This document shows, piece after piece, positions 8,325 to 17,163 of a stretch of 64,000 nt of DNA. The translations under genes and the position numbers were made by a program. The DNA comes from Brevibacterium sp. S22. GTDB taxonomy: Bacteria > Actinomycetota > Actinomycetes > Actinomycetales > Brevibacteriaceae. The stretch covers positions 88,826 through 152,825 of the forward strand of contig NZ_RHFG01000007.1 of the NCBI RefSeq assembly GCF_004745485.1, read 5' to 3'. The notes beneath the pieces are model-generated. The model searched no databases. It was not told the origin of the DNA and worked only from the letters and a program-made list of their open reading frames with translations. Numbering within the stretch: position 1 is the stretch's first letter; each line of letters starts with the position of its first letter.

Positions 8325-10481
8325 TCAGCTGGGGCGGTTTTCACCTGGACTCTTGAGCTTGATCACTGCTTCGATCTCTACCGGTGAGTTCGCCGGCAGG
8401 CGGGGTACTCCCAGCGCTGTGCGTGCGTGACGACCAGCGTCCCCGAGAGCGTCGACGAGGAGTTTGGAGGCTCCTTCGGCAACGATGGGGTGTTTGCTGA
8501 AGGCTGCCGGACTGGCCACATAGACGTTGAGCTTGGCGATGGTCTCGATATTGTCGAGGCCGAGGTTCGACTCCAGCTGGGCGATGAGATTCACCGCGCA
8601 CAACTGAGCTGCCGCAATTCCATCGTCAACGCTCAGATCTTCGCCGACGACTCCCTGGACAGGTACCTTTCCATTCTGTTTGGCGATCTGCCCCGAGACG
8701 AATGCCAACTCGCCGGCGACGGTCACCGTCTTGTAACTATAGCTGGCGGGGTTGGCCTCGGGCAGGTCGAATCCGAGGGCGTCGAGACGGCGACGCACAC
8801 TGTCTGCGAAGGACTCTGCCGAGGTTGCCGCTGCTGTTGCCTCCGAGCCGCCGTCCTGTGCAGTGGTGTATCGGCCATCGACCACCCGGGCCACAGCCCA
8901 GGGATTGGCCTCTTGAAGCACCGGAGGCAGGATCGGCTCGGGGATGTTCTGGTAGGCGACCGGGCGGAGGAAGCGGTCGATCGCAGTTGCGCCCACCGAG
9001 GTGGTCTGCGGAGCCGAGGTCGCTGGGAACGGTCCACCGTGGATCATCGCATGGCCGACGTCGACTCCGGTCGGCCAGCCGTTGACGATGATGCGCCCGA
9101 CGGCGAGTTCGAGCGCGCGCACGAGTGGCTCTGCCGCGCCGGTGTCCCGCTCATCCATCTGCAGCGTCGCCGTCAGCTGCCCTTCGAGCTCTGCGACGAC
9201 AGGTTCCAGCTCATCAGTCGAGTCGTAGCGCACGACGAGGGCCGCGGACCCGAAAATCTCATTCTGCAGATCCCTGTTCGACGCGAAGTCCCTGATCGAC
9301 GTCGTGAACACACGAGGTCCGGGCGCATTGAGCGTCTCTCCGTCCGACCCCTGCGCCAGTGTCGAGACTCCCGGCTGAACTGAAAGTTGGTCGACGCCTC
9401 GCTGCCAGGCTGTCGCGATCGAAGGAGTGAGCATCGTCTGGCCCTTTGCGGCGGCGAAATCCTCTGCGATGCGAGCTGTGAGTGCGTCTCCGCGGACGCC
9501 ATTGGGAACGAAGAGGATGCCTGGGGAGGTGCACAGCTGACCGGAGGACCCGGTCACTGCGCCGAAGAAGCCCTGGGCCACCTCGGCGACGTCATCGGCA
9601 ATCGCTCCGGGCAGGACGAACACGGGATTGATCGAACTCATCTCCGCATAGACAGGGATCGGCGTGGGGCGAGCTGCGGCGGTGGCCGACAGTGCGAGTC
9701 CGGCAGTCCTGGATCCGGTGAAACCGACGGCTGTGATCCGGTGGTCCGCTGCCAGCTGCTGGCCGACCTCGGCGCCCGCTCCGTAGACGAGTGAGAAGAC
9801 GCCGGGGTGGAGCCCGCTGTCACGGACGGCGCGTGTGATGGCGGCACCGACCAGTTCGTTAGTTCCGGGGTGGGCATTGTGGGCCTTGACGATGACGGGG
9901 CAGCCTGCGGCCAGAGCTGAAGCGGTGTCTCCGCCTGCCGTCGAGAACGCGAGCGGGAAATTGCTCGCGCCGAAGACAGCGACGGGGCCCAGAGGGACCT
10001 TGCGCTGACGGATATCGGGGCGTGGCAATGGTGAGCGATCAGGGAGAGCGGGGTCGATGCGCACGCCGTGGGCATCTCCGAGCCGGACGACGGACGCGAA
10101 CAGGCGCAGCTGGTTGGCGGTTCTTGTGATCTCGCCGTTCAGGCGGCCGGCGGGAAGACCGGTTTCCCGGCCGGCGCGATCGACGATGCGCTGTGCGTCG
10201 GATTCGATGTTGGCGGCGATGCTCTCAAGGAATGATGCGCGGATCTCCGGTGCGGTGGTGCGGTACGAGGCGAAGGCTTCGTGTGCAACAGAGATAGCGG
10301 TCGATACCTGCTCCTCGGTGAGGAGGGTGTATTCGGGCTCCAGCGTTTCGCCGGTCGCCGGGTTGACCGCGCGGGTGGTCTGTCCCTGTCCCGCCGTCAC
10401 TGTACCAGCGACAATCGATGAGCCGGAGATTGCTGTGTCGACGTCCGAGTCGGTCGTCGTGGTGGTGAGCTGCGTCGTCAT
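8325..10481 (-). CDS. Aldehyde dehydrogenase (2,5-dioxovalerate dehydrogenase-like) fused to a C-terminal RidA domain
   Basis: A 718-residue two-domain protein. Residues 1-540 form an NAD(P)-dependent aldehyde dehydrogenase of the 2-oxoglutarate-semialdehyde type, with N174 in GASNFP, E280 in YAEMSS and the catalytic C317 in GSSGQLCTSP. Residues about 556-710 form a RidA/YjgF domain, ending with the conserved VPRLPANSPVEIEA stretch (R694, E702), the position of the substrate-binding Arg in RidA enamine/imine deaminases. Ordinary enzymes of the first class are about 500-530 residues without this tail. The gene lies 111 bases after kdgD; KdgD makes 2-oxoglutarate semialdehyde, which this enzyme would oxidise to 2-oxoglutarate. 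The fused RidA domain suggests handling of an imine intermediate or protection of the active site; that is inference. No frameshift or stop separates the domains. Confidence 0.9.
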   Translation of the reverse strand: MTTQLTTTTTDSDVDTAISGSSIVAGTVTAGQGQTTRAVNPATGETLEPEYTLLTEEQVSTAISVAHEAFASYRTTAPEIRASFLESIAANIESDAQRIVDRAGRETGLPAGRLNGEITRTANQLRLFASVVRLGDAHGVRIDPALPDRSPLPRPDIRQRKVPLGPVAVFGASNFPLAFSTAGGDTASALAAGCPVIVKAHNAHPGTNELVGAAITRAVRDSGLHPGVFSLVYGAGAEVGQQLAADHRITAVGFTGSRTAGLALSATAAARPTPIPVYAEMSSINPVFVLPGAIADDVAEVAQGFFGAVTGSSGQLCTSPGILFVPNGVRGDALTARIAEDFAAAKGQTMLTPSIATAWQRGVDQLSVQPGVSTLAQGSDGETLNAPGPRVFTTSIRDFASNRDLQNEIFGSAALVVRYDSTDELEPVVAELEGQLTATLQMDERDTGAAEPLVRALELAVGRIIVNGWPTGVDVGHAMIHGGPFPATSAPQTTSVGATAIDRFLRPVAYQNIPEPILPPVLQEANPWAVARVVDGRYTTAQDGGSEATAAATSAESFADSVRRRLDALGFDLPEANPASYSYKTVTVAGELAFVSGQIAKQNGKVPVQGVVGEDLSVDDGIAAAQLCAVNLIAQLESNLGLDNIETIAKLNVYVASPAAFSKHPIVAEGASKLLVDALGDAGRHARTALGVPRLPANSPVEIEAVIKLKSPGENRPS

Positions 10482-10509
10482 GAGTGACCTCTGTTCCTGA
10501 TAGCGATGT

Positions 10510-10541
10510 CGGCGCCGACCGGCTCAAGCCGATCGGCGCCG
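10510..10541. terminator. Hairpin in the kdgD-aldehyde dehydrogenase gap
   Basis: CGGCGCCGACCGGCT (10510-10524) pairs with 10527-10541 at 14 of 15 positions. It sits between the two minus-strand genes and may cause partial termination or stabilise the kdgD transcript end. No T-run is present. Confidence 0.45.
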
Positions 10542-10592
10542 ATCTGTGGGTGTGTGGCTGTCTCAGTGGTGGTTGCGTGGAGACTCGACAGC

Positions 10593-11540
10593 TCAGGCGA
10601 CCGCGGATGCGGCGCGGTCGAGTCGGATGTCGGCAGCGGACATGACCTGCTCGAGATCTTGCAGATCTGCTTCGGTGAGGTTCTGCAGGGGAGGCCGGAC
10701 CGGTCCGCAGTCGCGGCCGATGACCTTAAGGCCGCCCTTGACGATGGAGACGCCGTAGCCGGCGACTCGCTCGCGGATCTTCGAGTAGGGCAGGACGAAG
10801 GAGTTGAGCTTCTCTGTCACGGCGGCGCGATCCTGCCTGCGGACTGCGGCGTAGAAGTCGAGAGCGAATTCGGGTGCGAAGTTGAACATGGCCGACGAGT
10901 AGGTGCTCATTCCCAGCTGCAGCAGCGGCAGTGCATAGACTTCGGCGGTCGGGAGCCCACCGAGGTAGAAGAGACGATCGCCGGTGCGGGCATAGACTTT
11001 CGTCAGCTGCTCGATGTCGCCGAGGGCATCCTTGAATCCGATGAAGTTCTCGTGGGTGTCGGCGAGGCGCTCAACGGTCTCGGGCGAGTAGACCGCGTTG
11101 GCGCGGTTGTAGACGATGACGCCGATCTTCGTTGCCCTGCAGATGGCGGATACGTGCTCGAAGAGTCCGTCTTGGCTGCATTCGGTGAGGTAGGGAGGGA
11201 GAACGAGCAGGCCCTCTGCCCCGGCTGCCTCGGCATCGATCGCATTCTGCACGGCCTGCGTAGTGGCGCCCCCTGCCGAAGCGAGGACCGGAACCTCGGG
11301 CCGGGAGTTCGAGACCGCCAGGCCCACGACCTGCTTCGCTTCCGGGGGAGTGAGACTGAATCCCTCACCGGTTCCGCCTGCGGCGAAGAGACCTGCGACG
11401 TCGAAGCTAGACTGCCACGCGATGTGGTCGGAGTAGGCGCCGGAATCGATTGACAAGTCAGAGTGGAATGCGGTCGCAGGGAAGGAGAGCAGGCCGTCCT
11501 TGAGGTGGTCGGCGAGTTCTTGAGGCTGGTAGTTGGCCAC
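10593..11540 (-). CDS. kdgD: 5-dehydro-4-deoxyglucarate dehydratase
   Basis: A 315-residue class I lyase of the DHDPS/NAL superfamily. The GGTGEG pyruvate-binding loop (55-60), Tyr in VIVYNRAN (Y144) and Schiff-base Lys in FIGFKDAL (K170) are in place, and the stretches YNRANAV, GLPTAEV, YSSAMFNF and GPVRPPL are characteristic of KdgD rather than DapA. It converts 5-dehydro-4-deoxy-D-glucarate to 2-oxoglutarate semialdehyde with loss of water and CO2. The length is about 10 residues above the usual 303-305. The start is GTG with AAGGA nine bases upstream. It lies between lysR and the aldehyde dehydrogenase-RidA gene on the same strand, so the two enzymes form the last two steps of glucarate/galactarate breakdown. 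The upstream dehydratase (GudD/GarD) is not in the window. Confidence 0.9.
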   Translation of the reverse strand: MANYQPQELADHLKDGLLSFPATAFHSDLSIDSGAYSDHIAWQSSFDVAGLFAAGGTGEGFSLTPPEAKQVVGLAVSNSRPEVPVLASAGGATTQAVQNAIDAEAAGAEGLLVLPPYLTECSQDGLFEHVSAICRATKIGVIVYNRANAVYSPETVERLADTHENFIGFKDALGDIEQLTKVYARTGDRLFYLGGLPTAEVYALPLLQLGMSTYSSAMFNFAPEFALDFYAAVRRQDRAAVTEKLNSFVLPYSKIRERVAGYGVSIVKGGLKVIGRDCGPVRPPLQNLTEADLQDLEQVMSAADIRLDRAASAVA

Positions 11541-11646
11541 GGAATGACGTCCTTGTTAGTCGGGATGGTGATCCCACTGTAAGAACGAGGAATGATTCCT
11601 GTCCAAGATTATTTAGATATGCATTGATGCCTTGAAAGTATCGTTT

Positions 11647-12525
11647 TCACTCTCCGCGAATTAACGCGAGGACCTCTTTGAGCGCCGGATTGCGGGACTC
11701 CGGATTCCAGATCGCATGAAGCTCGACGACGTCTTGCGGTGCGTCGCGCAGCGGAACATAGGTGACACCTTCGACACCGAGGCGCGCAGCGGACTCTGAG
11801 ACGACGGCGATGCCGCGACCTGCTGCGACGAGATTGACGATGGTCAGGATCTGGCTGAGCGAATGCGCAACTTCGTTGGCTTCGACGTCGATATAGCGGA
11901 CGGTGAGATCGTAGAAATATCGAGCCTTCAGCGCATCGTGCATGAGCAGTCGCTGACCGGCGATCTCCTTCGTCTCCAGCGACTCGCGCGAGGCGAACTC
12001 GTGGTCGGAGGGAACTGCCAGAACCAACTGTTCGGACAGGATGAGGGTCGCGTCGATGGTCTCGGGTATTCGACCGACCCGGCCCAGGCCGATGTCGATC
12101 CTGCCCTCCGACAGCGCTTTGACCTGTTCGCCTGTGACCATTTCGGCGATCTCGACGCTCACGCCGGGGAGTTGCTCCGCCAAGGTCGAGACCAGGCCGC
12201 CGAGGACCCCGAACGTCGATACCGCAGTGCACCCGATGGTGATCTGACCCCACGAACCCTCGGCGATCTTTTGAGCTCGCCTGGGGGCCCGTTCGACCGA
12301 GGCGAGCAGACCGTAGGCCTCTGCGAGGAAGGCATCGCCCGCTGGCGTCAGGGTGACGGTGCGATTGTTGCGTTCGAAGAGGTGGACACCGATCGATTTC
12401 TCCAGCTTCTGAATCTGCCTGCTCAAAGGAGGCTGGGTCATATTCAGTTCTTCAGCAGCGCGTCCGAAATGAAGGTTTTCGGCCACCGCGATGAAGCCGG
12501 TGATCTGTGCCAAAGTGAACTGCAT
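11647..12525 (-). CDS. LysR-type transcriptional regulator
   Basis: A 292-residue LysR regulator: winged HTH in residues 1-60 (FIAVAENLHFGRAAEELNMTQPPLSRQIQKLE) and a periplasmic-binding-protein-like effector domain behind it. I start at ATG 12525, where homology begins; a GTG 27 bases upstream is possible. The gene is transcribed in the same direction as kdgD, 106 bases ahead of it, rather than divergently as is usual for LysR genes. It probably controls the sugar-acid module in response to a pathway acid; effector and operator are not identifiable. Confidence 0.88.
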   Translation of the reverse strand: MQFTLAQITGFIAVAENLHFGRAAEELNMTQPPLSRQIQKLEKSIGVHLFERNNRTVTLTPAGDAFLAEAYGLLASVERAPRRAQKIAEGSWGQITIGCTAVSTFGVLGGLVSTLAEQLPGVSVEIAEMVTGEQVKALSEGRIDIGLGRVGRIPETIDATLILSEQLVLAVPSDHEFASRESLETKEIAGQRLLMHDALKARYFYDLTVRYIDVEANEVAHSLSQILTIVNLVAAGRGIAVVSESAARLGVEGVTYVPLRDAPQDVVELHAIWNPESRNPALKEVLALIRGE

Positions 12526-12622
12526 CGCTCGCTCGTTTTCTTCCGGGGCCACTGCCTGTACTGTTCAGCAGTGTATCGGGCGTGCGGCACCTAGATTTCA
12601 GCTGTCGGCAACGCCTTCCGTA

Positions 12623-12678
12623 CTACCCGACGGCGGCTCAGCAACCTGGCGCCAGGTTGCTGAGCCGCCGTCACGTAG
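12623..12678. repeat. 56-bp palindromic repeat, copy 2
   Basis: Same element as at 3316-3371, with arms in the CTCAGCAACC form and a GGCGCC centre; two paired mismatches near the ends. It sits 4 bases beyond the end of the minus-strand alcohol dehydrogenase gene and upstream of lysR. Confidence 0.9.
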
Positions 12679-12681
12679 CAA

Positions 12682-13746
12682 TTAGGGGGTGACGACTGTG
12701 CGGAGGCCCCTGCTCGGCTCGGCGAATTCTGTCGGCAGGTCCGCCAAGGGGATCGGGCCGGCGAGGATGTCCTCCCACGGCAGCTGAGCACCGTCGCCTG
12801 CCAGGAAGTCCACGGCCTCGGCCAGATGATGCGGCTCGAAATTGTGCACCCCGGTGACCGTCCGCCACCCGCGCACCATCTGTTCCGGATCGATCGACAC
12901 CTCAGGTCCCGGCGTCACACTGCCGGCGAGAACCACGGTCCCACCGATCCCGAGTGAGCCGAGGCACGAACGCACACCCGCCTCGGCGCCGGAAAGCTCG
13001 AGCGCGACGTCGACGTCATCGACAGCTGTCCCCGGCTCGACGGTCTTCGCCGCACCGGCCTGCTCGGCCAGACGACGGCGGTGCGGGTGCGGGTCAGCAG
13101 CGATGACCTCGGCGGCACCGCGGGATCGCGCGACCCCGACCGCGGTGAGCCCGAGCATGCCGATGCCGTTGACGAACACCCGCCTACCAGTGAGGTCACC
13201 AGCGGCCTGGAGCATCGCCATGACCGTGGCGACCGCACATCCGGCAGTCGCGGCAACGCCATCAGGCAGGGAATCGGACACCGGCACGATCGCGACCCCC
13301 GCCGGCAGATGTATGTGACTGGCATAGGTCCCCGACAGCGGCCAGTCGGTCTCCGCCGACTCATGCCCGACCTTGCGCACCGAAGTGCATTTCGCGCTCA
13401 GCCCGCGACGGCAGTTCCGGCATTCCCCACAGACCGAGGTGACGGAGAAGGCCACGCGGGTGCCGACGGGAACAACTCCCCTCGTCTCCTCGACGATGCC
13501 GACGCCTTCATGACCGAGCACCGAAGGGCACGCCCCCGACCGCCGGCCACTGACCGTGTGCCGGTCCGATCCGCACACCGTGGCCGCGGTCAGACGGATG
13601 AGACTCTCACCGAGACCCAAGGCCGGCCGCGAGATCGTGCGGAGCTCGAAGTCCGAACCTCCGTTCCACATCTGAGCCAACGGCTGCGAACGACGGGTCG
13701 TCTCGGCTTCGGTCGTCAACGCACTGGCAGCAGCGGTGGCACTCAC
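12682..13746 (-). CDS. Zinc-dependent alcohol dehydrogenase of phosphonate clusters (HpnZ-type)
   Basis: A 354-residue medium-chain dehydrogenase. The catalytic zinc site is visible at C58 (TVCGSD) with H79-E80 (GHEG); the structural zinc site is C106, C109, C112 and C120 (CGECRNCRRGLSAKC). A Rossmann segment follows around 190-215. It belongs to the group recurrently found in phosphonate catabolic loci (called HpnZ in TIGRFAM terms) whose substrate is unproven, possibly a phosphonate-derived alcohol or aldehyde. The start is GTG and overlaps the PhnX-like gene by 4 bases (GTGA), so it is the last gene of the phosphonate operon. A 56-bp palindrome follows its stop. Confidence 0.85.
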   Translation of the reverse strand: MSATAAASALTTEAETTRRSQPLAQMWNGGSDFELRTISRPALGLGESLIRLTAATVCGSDRHTVSGRRSGACPSVLGHEGVGIVEETRGVVPVGTRVAFSVTSVCGECRNCRRGLSAKCTSVRKVGHESAETDWPLSGTYASHIHLPAGVAIVPVSDSLPDGVAATAGCAVATVMAMLQAAGDLTGRRVFVNGIGMLGLTAVGVARSRGAAEVIAADPHPHRRRLAEQAGAAKTVEPGTAVDDVDVALELSGAEAGVRSCLGSLGIGGTVVLAGSVTPGPEVSIDPEQMVRGWRTVTGVHNFEPHHLAEAVDFLAGDGAQLPWEDILAGPIPLADLPTEFAEPSRGLRTVVTP

Positions 13747-14435
13747 TTCGCGACCGCCGCGGACTCCTGCTCAGCGAGGGCCGCTGGCAGATCCGCCACG
13801 GAGTCAAGCACGAGGTGTGCGCCCTCGGCAGCGAAGTCCTCCCGACTCAGGTGACCGGTGAGGACACCGACGGCTGTCACCTCTGCCCGCAGTGCCGATT
13901 CCACATCCGCCGAGGTGTCCCCGACGCTGACGACGGCCGACCGGTCGGTCACGCCCATGCTCTCCATCACGCGGTTGATGAGATCCGGTGCCGGACGCCC
14001 GGCAGGCACCTCGTCGCCGGTGACCGAGACGTCGAAGGTCTCACCCGGGGCCCACCCCATGGTGGAGAAGATGAGATCGGCGATCTCGCGAGAGAACCCG
14101 GTGGTCAGCCCCACCTTGATCCCTCGCTCGCGCAGAGTCGACAGAGCCTCCGGGATCCCAGGCAGAGGACTTGGAGGGTTCTGTGTGTAGGTCTTCCGCA
14201 GTTCGGCACGGAACCACTGCCAAGCCCGCTCGTGGACCTCCTCGGTGACCTCGACCCCGCCGAGGCGGAGCAGATTCTCGATCGCCCAGTGCTTCTCCGT
14301 GCCCATCCACTTCTGGAACACCTCATCGGAGTAGTCCGCGCCCTCGCGTTCGGTGGCTTCGCGCAGGACGCGGTAGACCTCGTCACGTTCGTCGATGGTG
14401 GTTCCGGCCATGTCGAAGACGGCAAGTTCAGTCAT
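13743..14435 (-). CDS. Phosphonatase-like HAD hydrolase (PhnX-like)
   Basis: A 230-residue HAD-superfamily hydrolase with the phosphonatase version of motif I, VFDMAGTTID: nucleophile D8, and A10 where most HAD phosphatases have Asp. In the cap domain WMGTEKHW places K48 at the position of the Schiff-base Lys that phosphonoacetaldehyde hydrolase uses to activate its substrate. GDTSAD near residue 175 is the acidic motif IV. It should cleave phosphonoacetaldehyde, or a close relative, to acetaldehyde and phosphate. It is shorter than classical PhnX (about 265-275) and belongs to the PhnX-like group. ATG 14435 begins the domain; longer upstream starts lack support. It lies between phnE and the alcohol dehydrogenase. 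Confidence 0.82.
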   Translation of the reverse strand: MTELAVFDMAGTTIDERDEVYRVLREATEREGADYSDEVFQKWMGTEKHWAIENLLRLGGVEVTEEVHERAWQWFRAELRKTYTQNPPSPLPGIPEALSTLRERGIKVGLTTGFSREIADLIFSTMGWAPGETFDVSVTGDEVPAGRPAPDLINRVMESMGVTDRSAVVSVGDTSADVESALRAEVTAVGVLTGHLSREDFAAEGAHLVLDSVADLPAALAEQESAAVAK

Positions 14436-14564
14436 ATCGATTCTCTTTCTCTTCCGGTGTTGCCCGCCGGGGAGGCGGATGGCATTGTGCCCGCTTGTGC
14501 GGTCAGGGCGGTTCAGCCCGCTGACCAGGGGAGCGGACGTGATCAATCGGTCCAGGCTGCCTGG

Positions 14565-16241
14565 TCAGCGCACTGCCCGGCGCAGCCACATGGACAGTGC
14601 CTCGACGAGTAGGACGACGGCGACCATGAGGATGAGCACCATCGTCAGGACGTCGAACTGGTTGACCCGTGAGGCGTTGAGCAGGAGGAATCCGATGCCT
14701 CCGGCGCCGACGACTCCCAGCAGCGTGGCCGAGCGGATGTTCGTGTCGAGCAAGTACATGATGTGGGCGACGAAGGCCGGTGCCGCCTGCCGCAGGGTCG
14801 CTGAGAAGAACACCTGCGCCTCGCCGGCCCCGGTGGTCCGCATCGCTTCCTGAACCTGGAGGTCCGTCTCCTCGACGGAGTCGGCGATGAGCTTCGAGAG
14901 CAGGCCGATCGCACCGATGGCCAGGGCCAGGGTGCCGGCCACCTCGCCGAGTCCGGAGATGACGACGAAGATGATCGCAAGGATGAGCTCGGGGATGCCG
15001 CGGACGACGACGATGAGGACCCGGAACGACTTGTGCACCGCCCGGTTCGCCACGACATTGCGGGCGGCGAGGACGCCGATGGGCACCGCGAGGATCGCCC
15101 CGATGAACGTCGCCGCCAGCGAGATCTGGATGGTGACGAGCAGCTGCTCGACGAGGTTGCCAAGCGTCCCGCCGGTCGATGGCGGGAAGAACAGGCTCAC
15201 GGTCTGCGGCAGGTCGGCCAGTCCGGCGACCAGGGCCGACCATGACACGTCCACCCGCCACAGGGCGGCGATCGTGAGGACGATGAGCACCGCCGCCGAG
15301 GCGAAACGACGGAACCGTGCCACGCTCCACGGCGGGGTGAGGATCAGATCCCCGACACCCGGGGTCCGACCCCGGTTGAACATCCGGTCGACCCAGGTGC
15401 CGCCGTTGATCTTGGCACCGGTCGAGGCCATGAGTGCGGCCCGGATGGATCCGGAGACGAGTTCGATGACGATGCACAGGATGAGCACGATGACCGCCAG
15501 CGCCATCCCGCGCTGGTAGTCCAGCGTGCGCAGGGAATCCGCGATGGCCAGACCGATTCCGCCGACACCGACATAGCCCAGCAGCACCGAGGTGCGCAGG
15601 TTGATGTCGAAGCGGTGCAGAGCCGTGGCGATGAGCTGCGGCATGAGCGTCTGCGGGATCGCGGTGAGGATCTGCTGAGAGCGGCTGCCGCCGAGGGCCT
15701 CGATCGATTCGCGGGGTCCGTCGTCGAGCTCTTCGATGGCATCGGCGTAGAGCTTTCCGATCATGCCCACCGAATGGATGCCCATGGCGATGATGCCTGC
15801 TGTGGCGCCGAGGCCGAACATCCGCAGGAACACGATGGCGAGCACGAGGTCGGGAATCGCGCGGGCAAACACGATGAGCGTGCGCGCAGTCCACTGCGAA
15901 CCGCGACCCATCCGGGTCGGACGAGCGGCGAAGAGGGCCACCGGAATCGAGAGGACGACGGAGAGCAGCGTCGCCAGGAACACGATCGCCAGGGTCTCGA
16001 CGACCAGAGAGACGGTCTGACCGAACTCCGGGAAGTCGAGCGGGACGATGCGGGAGAAGAACCCCACGGCGTTATCGAACGACGAGGCGATCGTGGCCAG
16101 GTCGATGCCCAGCGACCACACCGACCAGGCACCGGCGGCGAGACAGATGAGCACGATGGCGGCGAGAGTTGAGTTCCCCGAGGGACGGGGACGCTGCGGT
16201 GCGACGACGGCGGGAGCTGCACGGTCGGCAACGAGACTCAT
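14565..16241 (-). CDS. phnE: Phosphonate ABC transporter permease, two PhnE domains fused
   Basis: A 558-residue membrane protein made of two tandem BPD_transp_1 permease domains, roughly residues 75-270 and 365-550. Each has its own ATPase-contact EAA-type loop: ESIEALGGSRSQQI in the first, QEAMRTTGAGEAQVF in the second. Most systems have one PhnE of about 260-290 residues acting as a dimer, or two separate genes; here both halves are in one chain. It forms the channel of the phosphonate importer with PhnC and PhnD. The start overlaps phnC by 4 bases (ATGA), so translation is coupled. About 12 transmembrane helices are expected. Confidence 0.9.
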   Translation of the reverse strand: MSLVADRAAPAVVAPQRPRPSGNSTLAAIVLICLAAGAWSVWSLGIDLATIASSFDNAVGFFSRIVPLDFPEFGQTVSLVVETLAIVFLATLLSVVLSIPVALFAARPTRMGRGSQWTARTLIVFARAIPDLVLAIVFLRMFGLGATAGIIAMGIHSVGMIGKLYADAIEELDDGPRESIEALGGSRSQQILTAIPQTLMPQLIATALHRFDINLRTSVLLGYVGVGGIGLAIADSLRTLDYQRGMALAVIVLILCIVIELVSGSIRAALMASTGAKINGGTWVDRMFNRGRTPGVGDLILTPPWSVARFRRFASAAVLIVLTIAALWRVDVSWSALVAGLADLPQTVSLFFPPSTGGTLGNLVEQLLVTIQISLAATFIGAILAVPIGVLAARNVVANRAVHKSFRVLIVVVRGIPELILAIIFVVISGLGEVAGTLALAIGAIGLLSKLIADSVEETDLQVQEAMRTTGAGEAQVFFSATLRQAAPAFVAHIMYLLDTNIRSATLLGVVGAGGIGFLLLNASRVNQFDVLTMVLILMVAVVLLVEALSMWLRRAVR

Positions 16242-17152
16242 CGGTACGCTCCCACCCGGGCGGCCGCCTCGGTGCCGGTCTTCGGCATCTGCGCTCGGGC
16301 GATATTCGCATCGTCGCTGCTTCCCACCTCGGCGATGTCCGTTCCGGATACGCTCGAGTAGATCTGGGAGGTCTCCTCGGCGCTGAGCCCGGCAGTCGCC
16401 CGGTCGAGGACGACCTGGCCGGTGCGCAGACCAATGATGCGGTCGGCGAAATCGATGGCCAGCTCCACCTGGTGGAGGGAGGCGATGACGGTGAGGTCAT
16501 CCTCGGCGGAGATCTGCCGCAGCAGGTCGATGACATCGTGCGCGGAGACCGGGTCCAGGGAGGCGACAGGTTCATCGGCGAGCAGCACCTTCGGCTGCTG
16601 CATGAGTGCGCGGGCGATGGCCACGCGCTGCTGCTGACCACCGGAGAGCGTGTCGGCGCGTTGGTAGGCTCGGTCGGCCAGGCCGACCCGGTCGAGTTTC
16701 TCCAGCGCTCCCCGACGGACGGCCTTCGGGTACATCATCAGGGTGATGCGCGGTCCGCGCAGTGATCCGAGGGCTCCGGCGCAGACGTTCTCGAGCACGG
16801 ACATCGGGCCGACGAGGTTGAAGGACTGGAAGATGACGCCGATGTCGCGTCGTACGGACTTCAGCTCTGATCGACGCAGCTTGTCCATGTCCTGACCGAG
16901 GACGCGAACCCGCCCCGAGGCGGGGGTGTGCAGGCCGTTGATGTGACGCAGCAGGGTGGACTTACCTGAGCCGGAGAGCCCGAGGAGGACGCTGATCCTG
17001 CCGGTCCGAAAACCGAGATTGACGTCGTCGAGGCCGAGCACTCCGCCGCCGAAGTCCTTCGTGACGTGGTCGAGCTGGACGGCGTAGATGCGGTCGATCT
17101 CCCTTTGGAGCTCCGGTGTGGTCGGGCGGGATGCGGAGTGTGAGTCAGTCAT
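16238..17152 (-). CDS. phnC: Phosphonate ABC transporter ATP-binding protein
   Basis: An ATPase of about 304 residues with Walker A GLSGSGKST, Q-loop VIFQSFNLV, signature LSGGQQQR, Walker B VLLADEPVASLDP and the H-loop SLHQ; the NLVGPMSVLENV and ASLDPVSA segments are typical of PhnC. A C-terminal tail of about 45 residues follows the ATPase domain. Two ATGs lie two codons apart; the second (17152) has GGA and a 5-6 base spacing, so I prefer it. The gene lies 5-11 bases after phnD and overlaps phnE. Together they import phosphonates or phosphite; the exact ligand is unknown. Confidence 0.9.
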   Translation of the reverse strand: MTDSHSASRPTTPELQREIDRIYAVQLDHVTKDFGGGVLGLDDVNLGFRTGRISVLLGLSGSGKSTLLRHINGLHTPASGRVRVLGQDMDKLRRSELKSVRRDIGVIFQSFNLVGPMSVLENVCAGALGSLRGPRITLMMYPKAVRRGALEKLDRVGLADRAYQRADTLSGGQQQRVAIARALMQQPKVLLADEPVASLDPVSAHDVIDLLRQISAEDDLTVIASLHQVELAIDFADRIIGLRTGQVVLDRATAGLSAEETSQIYSSVSGTDIAEVGSSDDANIARAQMPKTGTEAAARVGAYR

Positions 17153-17163
17153 GGTCATCCTTC

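Noticed and set aside
8427..9383. Long open frames antisense to the aldehyde dehydrogenase
   Set aside because: They mirror the GC-rich third-position pattern of the real gene and have no family features or ribosome-binding site.
10593..11540. Hydroxyproline-pathway deaminase instead of KdgD
   Set aside because: Both belong to the same superfamily and precede the same dehydrogenase, but the YNRANAV and GPVRPPL segments and length fit KdgD better.
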